Translations under genes and position numbers: made by a program
Notes under the pieces: model-generated
What the model saw: the letters and a program-made list of their open reading frames with translations, nothing else
What the model was told of the DNA's origin: nothing
Databases searched by the model: none
Source: DATMER01 sp035536935
GTDB taxonomy: Bacteria; Acidobacteriota; Thermoanaerobaculia; Multivoradales; UBA5704
DNA: 64,000 bases
NCBI GenBank assembly: GCA_035536935.1
Contig: DATLNC010000081.1
Coordinates: 1-64,000 of the forward strand
Direction of reading: 5' to 3'
Part shown: one piece after another, positions 42,213 to 50,522 of the stretch
Position numbering within the stretch: position 1 is the stretch's first letter
How the letters are laid out: each line of letters starts with the position of its first letter

Positions 42213-42467
42213 ATGTCTTCACGCACCCTGAAACGGACAGCTGCGGCCCTGTGCCTGGCCGCCGCGCTGGCTGTCCCCGTCCACGCCCTGCCCGCACGCT
42301 CCGCCGAGCCTGCCGGATTTGGCGACCGGCTCCTGACGTGGGCGGCCGAGCTCTTGTCCGCCGTCTGGGCCCAGGATTCGGCTCCCATACCTCAGGGACC
42401 CACGGGCACCGGCCAGCCCCCGCAGCCCGGAACCGACGAGGGGCATGGCATCGATCCGAACGGCTAG
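42213..42467 (+). CDS. Small secreted Pro/Gly-rich protein
   Basis: An 84-residue product with a clear signal peptide (AAALCLAAALAVPVHA, cleavage near residue 25) and a short mature part. The mature part begins with an amphipathic stretch containing LLTWAAELLSAVWAQ and ends in a Pro/Gly/Gln-rich tail. No homologue recognised. Ribosome site GAGGAGGAGAAGG precedes ATG 42213. A strong hairpin follows the stop. The TPR protein downstream starts about 60 bp later. Confidence 0.65.
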   Translation: MSSRTLKRTAAALCLAAALAVPVHALPARSAEPAGFGDRLLTWAAELLSAVWAQDSAPIPQGPTGTGQPPQPGTDEGHGIDPNG

Positions 42468-42476
42468 GAGACTACG

Positions 42477-42510
42477 CCCCTCCCGGGAATGGGTAGACTT
42501 CCGGGAGGGG
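42477..42510 (+). terminator. Hairpin after the small secreted protein gene
   Basis: CCCCTCCCGG (42477-42486) pairs perfectly with CCGGGAGGGG (42501-42510), followed by TCTCTT. Probably a terminator or attenuator ahead of the TPR gene. Confidence 0.65.
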
Positions 42511-42526
42511 TCTCTTCCATGAGAGA

Positions 42527-43660
42527 ATGGCACTCGGAACGAAACACATGATCGACCAGGAGAAGGACCTCTACAAGGAGGCTCTGCGGGTGATTGACGC
42601 CAAGGGGCCGTTGGGCATCCTGCACGGCCCGGCGCGCCTGCGGGGCGTAGAGGGCCTTCACGCCCTCCTCGACCGGAGCTGGGAGCAGCGCCGGGAGAGC
42701 CCCCGTGCAATGGTCGCCCTGGCGCGTGCCGCCACGGAGGTAGCCGAGAAGCTCGACTCCCGCCGGGTGGGAGAGCAGGACGTCTGGGACTACCGCTGCC
42801 GTGCCTGGGGCGAGTTGGCCAACGCCCAGCGCGTAGCCAACGACTACGAGCGCGCCGCGGAAAGCCTCGCGGAGGCCCTGCGTCACCTCGTCCGTGGCTC
42901 GCGCAGCGAGAAGCTCGAGGTCCGGCTCATGGACATCCATGCATCCCTTGAAGGCCACCGCTGCCATTTCTATGAGGCTTTCGACATCCTCGACGTCGTC
43001 GCCAACATCCACCTGAAGAGTGACGACCAACACTTGGCTGGCCGAGCCCTCGTCAGCAAGGGTCTGTTCAAGGCCTATCACGGGGAGAGTGGGGACGCCC
43101 TGGATCTCACCCGCCGCGGCCGGGAGATGCTGGACGAGAATCGCGATCCTGCCCTCTACTTCCACGCCATCCACAATGAGATTCTCGCGCTCGTGGACCT
43201 GGAGAGCTACGCGGAGGCGCGGCTGCTGCTCTGGTCCAACCTCGGGCGCTACGAGCGCAACGGCGGGACGATCGACCGTTTGAAGCTGCGGGGCCTCTGG
43301 GGCCTCATCAACGCCGGCCTCGGCAAGCTCGACGAGGCGGCGCGGGATTTCGAGGCGGAGAGGAGAGGTCTCCAGGAGGAGGGGCTCTCCTACACCGCGG
43401 CAGTCGCGAGCCTGGACCTGGCGGCCGTCTATTTCGAGCAGGGACGCGTCGCCGAGATGGAAGCCGTGGCCTTCGAGGCATTGGCGGTCTTCCAGGACAT
43501 GGACATCCCCGAGCAGGGACAGCTCTCGGTGCTCGTGCTGCGGAAAGCGCTGGAGCTGCGCCTCGCCGCCGTCGACCTGCTCAGCCTGCTCCGCCGCACC
43601 GCGAAGTTCCTCCGCCGCGTCGAGCACGACAGCACGGCTGTCTTCGATCCCACGCAGTGA
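42527..43660 (+). CDS. TPR-like helical repeat protein
   Basis: A 377-residue all-helical protein with tetratricopeptide-like pairs throughout (e.g. AWGELANAQRVANDYERAAE near residue 105, AASLDLAAVYFEQGRVAEME near 290). There is no signal peptide or enzyme domain. It resembles the TPR half of helix-turn-helix/TPR regulators but the DNA-binding half is absent. ATG 42527 is taken; ATG 42548 is equally possible. Function unknown; probably a protein-interaction scaffold. Confidence 0.75.
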   Translation: MALGTKHMIDQEKDLYKEALRVIDAKGPLGILHGPARLRGVEGLHALLDRSWEQRRESPRAMVALARAATEVAEKLDSRRVGEQDVWDYRCRAWGELANAQRVANDYERAAESLAEALRHLVRGSRSEKLEVRLMDIHASLEGHRCHFYEAFDILDVVANIHLKSDDQHLAGRALVSKGLFKAYHGESGDALDLTRRGREMLDENRDPALYFHAIHNEILALVDLESYAEARLLLWSNLGRYERNGGTIDRLKLRGLWGLINAGLGKLDEAARDFEAERRGLQEEGLSYTAAVASLDLAAVYFEQGRVAEMEAVAFEALAVFQDMDIPEQGQLSVLVLRKALELRLAAVDLLSLLRRTAKFLRRVEHDSTAVFDPTQ

Positions 43661-43711
43661 GCCCCGGTGGGGGGGCGAAGCGCTGACTATAAATCCGTCT
43701 GAGATTAGCTA

Positions 43712-43740
43712 TTGACAGCGGATCAGCCGCGTATTACTCT
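43712..43740 (+). promoter_or_regulatory. Possible promoter upstream of the 43859 gene
   Basis: TTGACA (43712-43717) with a weak TACTCT 17 bp later (43735-43740). The 198-bp gap also holds a small CGGGG/CCCCG hairpin at 43805-43819 in the presumed untranslated leader. Confidence 0.3.
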
Positions 43741-43858
43741 CCACTCCGTCGACAAAATCTCTCCAAGCCGGGCCGTGTGGAGGTCGATGCTGTCAAGCAA
43801 TCAGCGGGGGTGTGCCCCGCCCAGAAGAGAGAAACGTCAGTTAGAGAGGAGTAAAGTC

Positions 43859-44245
43859 ATGCGTTTGGCAAAGGTGTACAGTGGGAGAATCAATTCGTGG
43901 GACGTGTTGGTCAGCAGTCTGCTGGCCAAGCTGGAGGAGTGGCCGTTCCTGGTGCCGCTCTACCACGAATTGCTGGGACTGGTCGCGGAGTCGCGGGCCA
44001 TCGTGCTGCAGCAGGAATCGGCCCGGGCGCTGTTCCACGAGGCCATCGGCAGACGTAAGGATCTGGAGAGCCGCGGCGTCGAGTTGCGGACCCGCATCGC
44101 CTCGCACCTGAAGGCGCAGCTCGGGTTCCGCAACGAGCAGCTCCGCATGTTCGGCCTGAACCCGTTGCCGCGCGTCACCCGTCGCAAGACCGAAGAGGAG
44201 CCGGAGATCGAAATCACGGCCCCTTCCGAAACCCCGGCTGAGTAG
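43859..44245 (+). CDS. Hypothetical helical protein
   Basis: A 128-residue protein that I do not recognise. It is mostly helical, with a possible coiled coil between residues 50 and 95 and an acidic, Pro-containing C-terminal tail (EEEPEIEI). No membrane segment. ATG 43859 has GAGAGGAG at good spacing, and a Rho-independent terminator follows, so it looks like a single-gene unit. Confidence 0.65.
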   Translation: MRLAKVYSGRINSWDVLVSSLLAKLEEWPFLVPLYHELLGLVAESRAIVLQQESARALFHEAIGRRKDLESRGVELRTRIASHLKAQLGFRNEQLRMFGLNPLPRVTRRKTEEEPEIEITAPSETPAE

Positions 44246-44275
44246 CACGGCCGGGCCGCAGAAGTTGATTCTACC

Positions 44276-44298
44276 GGGGGGCCGCAAGGCCCCCTTTT
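44276..44298 (+). terminator. Rho-independent terminator
   Basis: GGGGGCC and GGCCCCC with a short GCAA loop are followed by TTTT, 30 nt after the stop of the 43859 gene. Confidence 0.85.
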
Positions 44299-44346
44299 CT
44301 ATTTCCAGCGCGGTTTACCCCATCCAGGCGGGGGCAAGCTCCGCCC

Positions 44347-44805
44347 TTATGCCTCTTCGAGATCTTCGTCGTCCTGCCCCTGCTGCATCTCGAGGAGGAC
44401 CGCTTCCAGGAGGCGGCGGAGCTGGGTGGTGGCGGTTTGCGCGGTTTGCTTGCCGGCCTTGCGTGCAGGCGGGCGAGGAGCGGGGCCGGTCTTGCGCGCC
44501 TTGGCACGGGGAGCGGCATCCTCGGCAGGGAGCAGCTCCTGGAGCGCCGCCACGAGCCGCGCGGTTTCGGGGTCGAGCTCGCGGCTGGGATAAGCGGCCT
44601 CGAAGAACGCCGAGGGCGGCAGGCCGATGGCGCGGCAGACGCCGAGCACGTGTTGAATCCGAAGCTCCACCTTGCCGGAGAGGATCCGGCTCAGGTAGCC
44701 GGTGCTCAAGCCCATTTCGCGTTCGATCTTGCGGTGAGAGACCCCCGTGAACCGCACGGCGGCCTTGAGCATCTGAGCCACGCGGACGACGTCTTTGTCC
44801 TTCAT
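44347..44805 (-). CDS. XRE-family helix-turn-helix regulator
   Basis: A 152-residue DNA-binding protein. The HTH lies at residues ~10-65 (GVSHRKIEREMGLSTGYLSR as recognition segment), followed by a Lys/Pro/Ala-rich linker and an acidic helical tail. It is divergent from the 44922 gene, with 116 bp shared, so it probably controls that gene and itself. Ligand or signal unknown. Confidence 0.85.
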   Translation of the reverse strand: MKDKDVVRVAQMLKAAVRFTGVSHRKIEREMGLSTGYLSRILSGKVELRIQHVLGVCRAIGLPPSAFFEAAYPSRELDPETARLVAALQELLPAEDAAPRAKARKTGPAPRPPARKAGKQTAQTATTQLRRLLEAVLLEMQQGQDDEDLEEA

Positions 44806-44868
44806 AGCTCAGCATTGTACAGCAAGCACAGCCTGTTTCCCGGTAAGCAGGATCGTAAGTCTCACATC

Positions 44869-44898
44869 TTGACAAAAAGTCCCGATTGCTGATTGAAT
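44869..44898 (+). promoter_or_regulatory. Possible promoter of the 44922 gene
   Basis: TTGACA (44869-44874) and TTGAAT (44893-44898), 18 bp apart, 23 bases before the start codon in the region shared with the divergent XRE regulator. Confidence 0.4.
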
Positions 44899-44921
44899 TC
44901 GCTGCACCTCAGGAGGTGCCC

Positions 44922-45419
44922 ATGTCCAGTCAGATGCTGCCGCCGAACGCGTTCCGATCCCAGGTTCTGGATCTTTTGCGGGAGCGGGAAGAGCCCGAGT
45001 GGGTGTCGGGATGCGAGATGCAGGCGAGGTGGAAAGTGGTACGCGTGGCGGAGGGTTGGGGCGTGTTCCGGGAGTGGGAAAGCCCGGAGCAGGGTCACGC
45101 TCCCAAGGCGGTGTGCGCCAGCCGGGGCCTCGCACGGGTCATCGCGGGCACGCTGCCGGCGCTGCATGGAGGTCAGCGCTTCCGGTTGCTGGAGCGGAGC
45201 GGCGGGCGGTTTCCCCTGGAGCAGGGAGGCCGGTTGGTAGGCGACCTGGATATCTTCGATCCGGAGCTGACCGCGGCGCTGCACCTGCAGCACTACCTGG
45301 CGCAGACGCCGCAGGCCCTGGCCGGCCTCCTCGGCGCCGCCGGCCCCACCGCGCTCGCCTTGATCGGCGAGATTCTCCAGCGCGATCTCACCGATCCGTC
45401 GTGGTGGGACGGGCTCTAG
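44922..45419 (+). CDS. Hypothetical protein divergent from an XRE regulator
   Basis: A 165-residue protein not recognised. It has a mixed alpha/beta N-terminal half (KVVRVAEGWGVFREWE) and a helical C-terminal half ending WWDGL; no signal peptide. CAGGAGG precedes ATG 44922. Its position next to a divergent regulator suggests it is the regulated gene. It overlaps the convergent 45416 gene by four bases. Confidence 0.65.
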   Translation: MSSQMLPPNAFRSQVLDLLREREEPEWVSGCEMQARWKVVRVAEGWGVFREWESPEQGHAPKAVCASRGLARVIAGTLPALHGGQRFRLLERSGGRFPLEQGGRLVGDLDIFDPELTAALHLQHYLAQTPQALAGLLGAAGPTALALIGEILQRDLTDPSWWDGL

Positions 45420-45883
45420 CCCTCGCCCTTGCGGAGCAGGGTCATCAACCCCGGCCGCTCCTCGATGGGAACGAGAGGCGAATAGAGCTTCTTCAGGGGT
45501 TTCGGGTCTAGCCTTGACCAACGCTGGTGATGCGCGATCGTGTAGCGGTCGCACGTTCCTTCGATTGTGTGAATATCGATGACGTCCCGGTCAGTCCAGA
45601 GCAAGATTCGAGAGATCGACGTCAGCGGATAACGCCTGAGGCGCTCGGGTGGGAATACGGAAAGATCGAGCCGGCCGACGCAGAACGAGATGCGGTCCTC
45701 CCGGCCCGAGTCATTCCCCAGAATCCATTGCAGATACCGTCCGAGCTTCGAGTCGGCGCGGAGCGCAATGATCTCGGTGCGTGAGAGGAGCAGATTCCAC
45801 AGGTGGGATCCCTCGCAGAACGGCCCGATGGCCTCGCGAGTGTCTCGCCAACGCCGTGCCTTTCCACTTGACCTGCGACCCAT
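45416..45883 (-). CDS. Hypothetical protein coupled to the 45883 fragment
   Basis: A 155-residue protein that I do not recognise. It is soluble and basic, with RWRDTREAIGPFC near the start and beta-strand-like segments (SISRILLWTDRDVIDIHTIEG) later. The start ATG overlaps the stop of the upstream short gene (TGATG), implying translational coupling. It might be a replacement for the missing C-terminal part of the larger family to which the upstream fragment seems to belong. Confidence 0.55.
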   Translation of the reverse strand: MGRRSSGKARRWRDTREAIGPFCEGSHLWNLLLSRTEIIALRADSKLGRYLQWILGNDSGREDRISFCVGRLDLSVFPPERLRRYPLTSISRILLWTDRDVIDIHTIEGTCDRYTIAHHQRWSRLDPKPLKKLYSPLVPIEERPGLMTLLRKGEG

Positions 45884-46068
45884 CAGCTCAAGCCGCACGG
45901 CACCGCGATCGGCGACAGGTCCTGTTGCGGGAAGCCTGCGTTGATCAGGCCTCCCCAAGCTTCCAGGATCAGCCGCTTGGCCGCGGACATCTCGTTGTTA
46001 TTGGTGGTATCGACGTTCCACTGCATGTAGCCGTTGAAATAGATGCGGGGAAACGACAGGACGCTCAT
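45883..46068 (-). CDS. Short protein resembling the N-terminus of a larger family
   Basis: A 61-residue product beginning MSVLSFPRIYFNGYMQWNVD with a good GGAGGAG ribosome site. From memory, the FPRIYFNG...W...NN opening occurs at the N-terminus of much longer bacterial proteins (several hundred residues, unknown function). Here the chain stops after 61 residues with TGATG into the next gene. It may be a truncation with the remainder lost, or a domain encoded as a separate subunit. Confidence 0.5.
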   Translation of the reverse strand: MSVLSFPRIYFNGYMQWNVDTTNNNEMSAAKRLILEAWGGLINAGFPQQDLSPIAVPCGLS

Positions 46069-46138
46069 GCGTGTCTCTCCTCCCTCGTTGGGTTACGGCG
46101 GGAGGAGATGTTACACGCTTTCGTAGTATTCTTCCCCT

Positions 46139-46363
46139 ATGACACTCAAGGCCCGCGTTCACAATGGCCGGCTCGTGGTGGACGAGCCGACGGAGCTTCC
46201 CGAGGGTACGGAGGTGGCTCTCCTGCCTTTGGATCCAGGCGACTGGCTCGACGCGGAAGACCGCGCTGCCCTCCACCGTGCACTGCAGGCCTCGAAGGAG
46301 GATATCGAGGCCGGTCGTCTTGTCGACGCTGAAGAGGTGCTGAGGGAACTGCGGATACCGTGA
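46139..46363 (+). CDS. Antitoxin of a RelE/ParE-like module
   Basis: A 74-residue protein. The N-terminal MTLKARVHNGRLVVDEPTEL and EGTEVAL resemble the short beta antitoxins that accompany RelE/ParE toxins; an acidic helical C-terminus would contact the toxin. Its stop overlaps the toxin start by four bases. No palindrome array precedes it, unlike the two VapBC modules. Confidence 0.75.
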   Translation: MTLKARVHNGRLVVDEPTELPEGTEVALLPLDPGDWLDAEDRAALHRALQASKEDIEAGRLVDAEEVLRELRIP

Positions 46364-46659
46364 CGCGGCGCAGAGTCCGTTTCACGGCGACGGCTCAGCA
46401 ACACGTTCGGCACTTCAAGGGGTTGTGGCGGGAGAACTCGGTCCGGCCTGAAATCCTCGACCACGACCTGGCCGAAGCGGTCCGCATGTTGTCGATCGTG
46501 CCGGGGATCGGCTCGATCTACCGCTCTTCCCCGATTGCAGGCGTGCGCCGCTTGTACCTCGAGCGGCTGATGTCACATCTCTATTACACCTACGACGAGC
46601 GCGAGGTTGTCATCAGGGCCATGTGGCACGCGAGACGCGGCACGGGACCGGACCTCTAG
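46360..46659 (+). CDS. RelE/ParE superfamily toxin
   Basis: A 99-residue basic protein with the RelE/ParE fold signature: RRRVRFTATAQQHVRHFKGLW at the N-terminus, then PIAGVRRLYLERLMSHLYYTYD and VVIRAMWHARRG at the C-terminus, typical of the last strands and catalytic/basic residues. The GTG start overlaps the antitoxin. Target (mRNA on ribosomes or gyrase) cannot be told from sequence. Confidence 0.82.
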   Translation: MTRRRVRFTATAQQHVRHFKGLWRENSVRPEILDHDLAEAVRMLSIVPGIGSIYRSSPIAGVRRLYLERLMSHLYYTYDEREVVIRAMWHARRGTGPDL

Positions 46660-46674
46660 GCGCCGGGCTCCTGC

Positions 46675-47727
46675 TCACTTCCAACGGAAGATCTTGAGCG
46701 CGATGGCGAAGCTCACGAGTCCCCAGGCAGTGAGGATGGCGAGCTGCGGCGCGATGTCCACGAGGCCCTGACCTTCGTTCATGATCCCGCGCAGGGATTC
46801 GTTGAGCGCCGTCAGGGGCAGGGAGCGGATCAGGGGCTGGACCACGTCCGGGAACCGCTCGGTGGAGAAGAAGACCCCGGAGACCAGCCACATCGGCATC
46901 ATCACGAAGTTGGCGAGGCCGCTCACTCCTTCGACCGTGCGCACCCGCGACGCGATCAGGAGGCCCAGGCCGCAGAACGACATGGTGCCCAGCAGGCAGA
47001 CGGCGAGGAACAGGAGCAGCGATCCGCGCATGGGCACGTCGAACGCGAGCCAGCCGAAGCCGGCCAGCAGCAGGATCTCGGGCAGCAGGAAGGCCATCCT
47101 TCCCAGGATCTGCGACAGCAGGTAGTCGCCGCGCCGCATCGGGGTGGCGACCAGGCGCTTGAGCACCCGGCGGCTGCGCGCCGAGGTGATCGAGAAGGCG
47201 AGGCTCCAGATGCCCGTGCCCATCAGGTTCATGCCGAGCAGGCCGGGAATCAGGAAGTCGATGTAGCGCGAGCCTTTCTCGGTGACCTTTTCGTCGCGCA
47301 CGGGCAGCGGATCGGCCCGCCCGGCGGCGCGCTGCAGGGCGTCGTCCGCCGCGAGCCGCGCGATGCGCGAGTCGGGACGGGTCTCGTCGAGGTGGAAGAC
47401 GACCGGCGGGCCGGGCTCGACGAGCAGCGAGATCTTGCCCGTGCGCAGGGCGTTGCGGCCTTCCTCCACGGCGTACGCCTTCGGCAGCAGCGCGGGCGAG
47501 CGCGACAGCACGGTGATCGCCCGCCCGGAGGCCGGCCCGGAGAGGACGCCGATCGGGATGCGGTCCGGCGGCTTCTCGCGGAAGGCGAAGCCGAGCACGA
47601 TCGCGAGCAGCACCGGGAAGAGGAACACCCAGAAGACCGCCTCGGGCTCGCGCAGGAACTCCCTGATCTTGGAAACGGTCAGCTCGCGAAGGGCATTCAG
47701 CCGCCCGCCGCGGAGATTCTCAGGCAT
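46675..47727 (-). CDS. ABC-2 type transporter permease
   Basis: A 350-residue membrane protein with one N-terminal helix (AVFWVFLFPVLLAIVLGFAF), an extracytoplasmic domain (~60-150) and five C-terminal helices (from GLLGMNLMGTGIW onward), the ABC2_membrane_3/DrrB-like form. Its start overlaps the stop of the ATPase gene by eight bases, so they make one exporter. Substrate unknown. It lies about 7 kb from the lanthipeptide genes, with unrelated genes between. Confidence 0.88.
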   Translation of the reverse strand: MPENLRGGRLNALRELTVSKIREFLREPEAVFWVFLFPVLLAIVLGFAFREKPPDRIPIGVLSGPASGRAITVLSRSPALLPKAYAVEEGRNALRTGKISLLVEPGPPVVFHLDETRPDSRIARLAADDALQRAAGRADPLPVRDEKVTEKGSRYIDFLIPGLLGMNLMGTGIWSLAFSITSARSRRVLKRLVATPMRRGDYLLSQILGRMAFLLPEILLLAGFGWLAFDVPMRGSLLLFLAVCLLGTMSFCGLGLLIASRVRTVEGVSGLANFVMMPMWLVSGVFFSTERFPDVVQPLIRSLPLTALNESLRGIMNEGQGLVDIAPQLAILTAWGLVSFAIALKIFRWK

Positions 47728-48658
47728 CGCGCAGCTCCCGGCCGGTGAGGGAGACGAACAGGTCTTCGAGCGTGGCACGATGGGTCGAGAGATGGGTGAG
47801 CCGCGCGCCGGCCTTTTCGACCGCGGCGAGCAGCGGCGGCACGCTCTCGGTGACCGAGTGGACGGCGAGCGCCCAGTTGGGACCGCGCCGGTGGACGTCC
47901 GAAACGCCGGGGAGGCGCCGCAGCTCCTCTTCCGAGAGCATGGGCTCGGAGAGCAGCTCTACCACGTCGGCCGCCTGCAGCGAGCGGATGAGCTCGGCCG
48001 GTGTGCCGAGGGCGATGACCTGGCCGTGATCGACGATCGCGATGCGGTCGCACAGGCGCTCGGCTTCGTCCATGTAATGCGTGGTGAGCAGCACGGTGCC
48101 GCCCTGCTCGCGGAAGGCGGTGACCTGTTGCCAGAGCTGCAGGCGGCTCTGCGGATCGAGGCCCGTGGTCGGCTCGTCGAGGAACAGCAGCTCGGGATCT
48201 CCGACGAGGGCGCAGGCCACGGCGAGGCGTTGCTTCTGGCCGCCGGAGAGCTTGCCGACGCGGGAGTCGCGCTTCTCTTCCAGGGCGAGAGCGGCGAGGA
48301 CCTGCTCGGGGTCGCGCCCTTCGCGGTAGAAGGAGCGGAACAGGCGCAGCGTCTCGGCGACGGTGAGCTTTTCGTTGAGCTGGGTCTCCTGGAGGGAGAC
48401 GCCGAGCTTCTCGCGAAGTCCGCGGCCGTCACCCTTCCAGGTCGTGCCGAGCACCTCGACTTCGCCCTCGTCCGGCTCGGTCAGCCCTTCCAGGATCTCG
48501 ATGGTCGTGGTCTTGCCCGCGCCGTTGGGCCCGAGCAGGCCGAAGCACTCGCCGCGCGCGATCTCGAGATCGAGCCCGGCGACCGCCACGACGTCATCGA
48601 AGCGCTTGACGAGGCCGCGGCAGTGGACGGCGGCGGAAGGGGAGGGGACGGCGGCCAT
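47720..48658 (-). CDS. ABC transporter ATP-binding protein (DrrA/CcmA type)
   Basis: A 312-residue ATPase. Walker A GPNGAGKTTT near residue 43, signature LSGGQKQRL near 140, Walker B LLFLDEPTTGLD near 160 and the H-loop TTHYMDEAE. The C-terminal ~90 residues form the regulatory extension typical of drug/lipid exporters of this class. It is coupled to the permease gene. Confidence 0.93.
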   Translation of the reverse strand: MAAVPSPSAAVHCRGLVKRFDDVVAVAGLDLEIARGECFGLLGPNGAGKTTTIEILEGLTEPDEGEVEVLGTTWKGDGRGLREKLGVSLQETQLNEKLTVAETLRLFRSFYREGRDPEQVLAALALEEKRDSRVGKLSGGQKQRLAVACALVGDPELLFLDEPTTGLDPQSRLQLWQQVTAFREQGGTVLLTTHYMDEAERLCDRIAIVDHGQVIALGTPAELIRSLQAADVVELLSEPMLSEEELRRLPGVSDVHRRGPNWALAVHSVTESVPPLLAAVEKAGARLTHLSTHRATLEDLFVSLTGRELRDA

Positions 48659-48692
48659 GGGAGCAAGAAGCTAGCACACGCGCGCGGCGGTT

Positions 48693-50072
48693 TCACCACC
48701 AGAAAATCTGCGCCACTTTTCCGTCTTCTGTCACCGTGAAGCTGAACCAACGCGTGATGTTCCCGAGGACTGCTTTGTAACGGAGGATACGGGCATCGCC
48801 CACGTCCTCGCTCTCACTGAAGGCGAAGGATGTCACCGGGCCATCGGCCGCCGTCCATCCCCACATCCCCTTGCCCACCGTCGTTTTCAGGAAGGTTTGC
48901 ATCGCCGGCGTGAACTGCGCCGGATCGTGCTTGCCCTCGAAGAGCCCCTGCAGGGCATCCTGCAACATCCGGGACCTCTTCGGGTCAGGATCCGCGCTCT
49001 CGGCCTTGGGCCGGGCCAGCGCGGGGACGTACAGGCCCGCCACGTCGATGGCCAGGTGGTCGAGGACCCTGTCCGTGTGGTTGGTCAGCGCGATCACGCT
49101 TATTCCGTCGTCCACGAAGCGGTACAGGATCGACGAGAAACCGGGCGTGCCGCCGCTGTGCGAGATCACGCGATGGCCATGATAAGTATCGAGGAACCAG
49201 CCGAAGCCGTAGTTGAATGGAGCGATGGCGCCGCGTGCGATCTTGTTGGGAGTCCAGGCCAGAACTGAGCCCGGCAGCTTGCCGGAGGTCAGCGCGGCAT
49301 CCCACTTCGCCATGTCCTGGATGGTGGAAACGATCGAGCCCGCGGCGTAGGCGTTCTCGGTGAGAGCCGCGCGGTTCTCGAACCGGTCGCCGCGCCACTC
49401 GTAACCGGCGGCGCGGTGGGGCAGGATGGCTCGCGGCTCGCTGCTGCGGGTGGCCTTCATGCCCAGGGGCTTGAAGATCCGCTCGTCCAGGAATTCCCAG
49501 TAGGACTTGCCGCTCGCCTTTTCGAGGATGTTTCCGAGCAGCAGATAGGCGGTATTGCTGTAGGACCAGGTCTCCCCGGGTTGGAAATCCAGTTGCAGCC
49601 GCTCGAAGAAGAGCTTGGCGATCTCGTCGTGAGACATCCCCGGGCGCGAGGTGGCGTCCATCAATCCGGGGACGTCCAGATAGTTCTGGATGCCGGACGA
49701 GTGGGTCAGGAGATGACGGACGGTGACGGCGCTCCACGCTTCGGGGACGCCGGCGAGATGCTTGCCGATCCTGTCGTCGAGGCCGATTTTGTTTTCCTCC
49801 ACGAGCATCATGACGGCGGCGGCGGTGAACTGTTTCGTGATCGATCCGATCTCGAAAACCGTTTCTTCCGTGGCAGGTACGCCGAGCTCCACGTTGGCGA
49901 GGCCGTAACCCTTCGACTTGACGACCTGGCCATCCCTGACTACCGCGAGGGCGAATCCCGGGATGTGCAGCTCCCGCATCCGTGCCTCGACGTAGCTGTC
50001 GACCTCGTCGGCCCTCGCGGGCTGCAGCGCGCAGAGCAGGAGCAGGGCAGCGGCCGCGAAGCGACGGATCAT
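48693..50072 (-). CDS. Serine hydrolase of the beta-lactamase/penicillin-binding class C family
   Basis: A 459-residue exported enzyme. A signal peptide (FAAAALLLLCALQPARA) is followed by the catalytic domain with SxxK in GSITKQFTAAA (Ser near residue 78), YSN in WSYSNTAYLL and HSGGTPG as the third box. A C-terminal ~100-residue domain follows. Members act as peptidases, esterases or beta-lactamases; the substrate is undetermined. Its start overlaps the upstream small membrane protein gene by four bases (ATGA). Confidence 0.9.
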   Translation of the reverse strand: MIRRFAAAALLLLCALQPARADEVDSYVEARMRELHIPGFALAVVRDGQVVKSKGYGLANVELGVPATEETVFEIGSITKQFTAAAVMMLVEENKIGLDDRIGKHLAGVPEAWSAVTVRHLLTHSSGIQNYLDVPGLMDATSRPGMSHDEIAKLFFERLQLDFQPGETWSYSNTAYLLLGNILEKASGKSYWEFLDERIFKPLGMKATRSSEPRAILPHRAAGYEWRGDRFENRAALTENAYAAGSIVSTIQDMAKWDAALTSGKLPGSVLAWTPNKIARGAIAPFNYGFGWFLDTYHGHRVISHSGGTPGFSSILYRFVDDGISVIALTNHTDRVLDHLAIDVAGLYVPALARPKAESADPDPKRSRMLQDALQGLFEGKHDPAQFTPAMQTFLKTTVGKGMWGWTAADGPVTSFAFSESEDVGDARILRYKAVLGNITRWFSFTVTEDGKVAQIFWW

Positions 50073-50455
50073 CGAGATTCCCGCGACGGGATGGAAGCGA
50101 TGGCGAGCATCGCGCCGGGAACGATGAAGATATAGAAGAACGGGTCCCCGCTCGTGACCAGCGCCCAGATCCCGAACGCGAGGTAAGCGACCGCGATGAT
50201 CGCGGTGGGGAGGAGCGAGACCGTCCGGCCGCGGAGGACGTTCGCGAACACCGCGAGCGCGACGCAGCCGAAGGTGAGGATCGCGACTCCGCCGAAGAGC
50301 CAGCCGACCCTGAGGCCTTGCACGAGCTCGGGCGGTGCGTTCGTGGCCGCGAGCGCGGTCTGCATCTTCTTCCAGCCGAGCACGGAATGGGCGGCGCTGC
50401 TCAGCACCAGGATTGCGCCGGCCAGCAGGCCGAGCATGCTTCGCACTTGTCTCAT
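50069..50455 (-). CDS. Small membrane protein
   Basis: A 128-residue protein with four predicted transmembrane helices (LGLLAGAILVLSSAAHSVLG, VGWLFGGVAILTFGCVALAV, LPTAIIAVAYLAFGIWALV, and the C-terminal FFYIFIVPGAMLAIASI). Family not recognised with certainty. It is translationally coupled to the serine hydrolase downstream. Confidence 0.7.
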   Translation of the reverse strand: MRQVRSMLGLLAGAILVLSSAAHSVLGWKKMQTALAATNAPPELVQGLRVGWLFGGVAILTFGCVALAVFANVLRGRTVSLLPTAIIAVAYLAFGIWALVTSGDPFFYIFIVPGAMLAIASIPSRESR

Positions 50456-50522
50456 CGATTGGACCTCCGCGTGCGCATTGTAGGCTGCATCGAGGGCAGC
50501 GCGGCCGCGGCCAGCACTCGGT

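Noticed and set aside
42213..42467. Small secreted protein as a further RiPP precursor
   Set aside because: It has a Sec-type signal peptide, no Cys in the mature part and no RETLR-type leader.
46675..48658. ABC-2 exporter as lanthipeptide immunity (LanFEG)
   Set aside because: It is 7 kb from the locus with unrelated genes between, and a single permease of DrrB-like type is common for other substrates.
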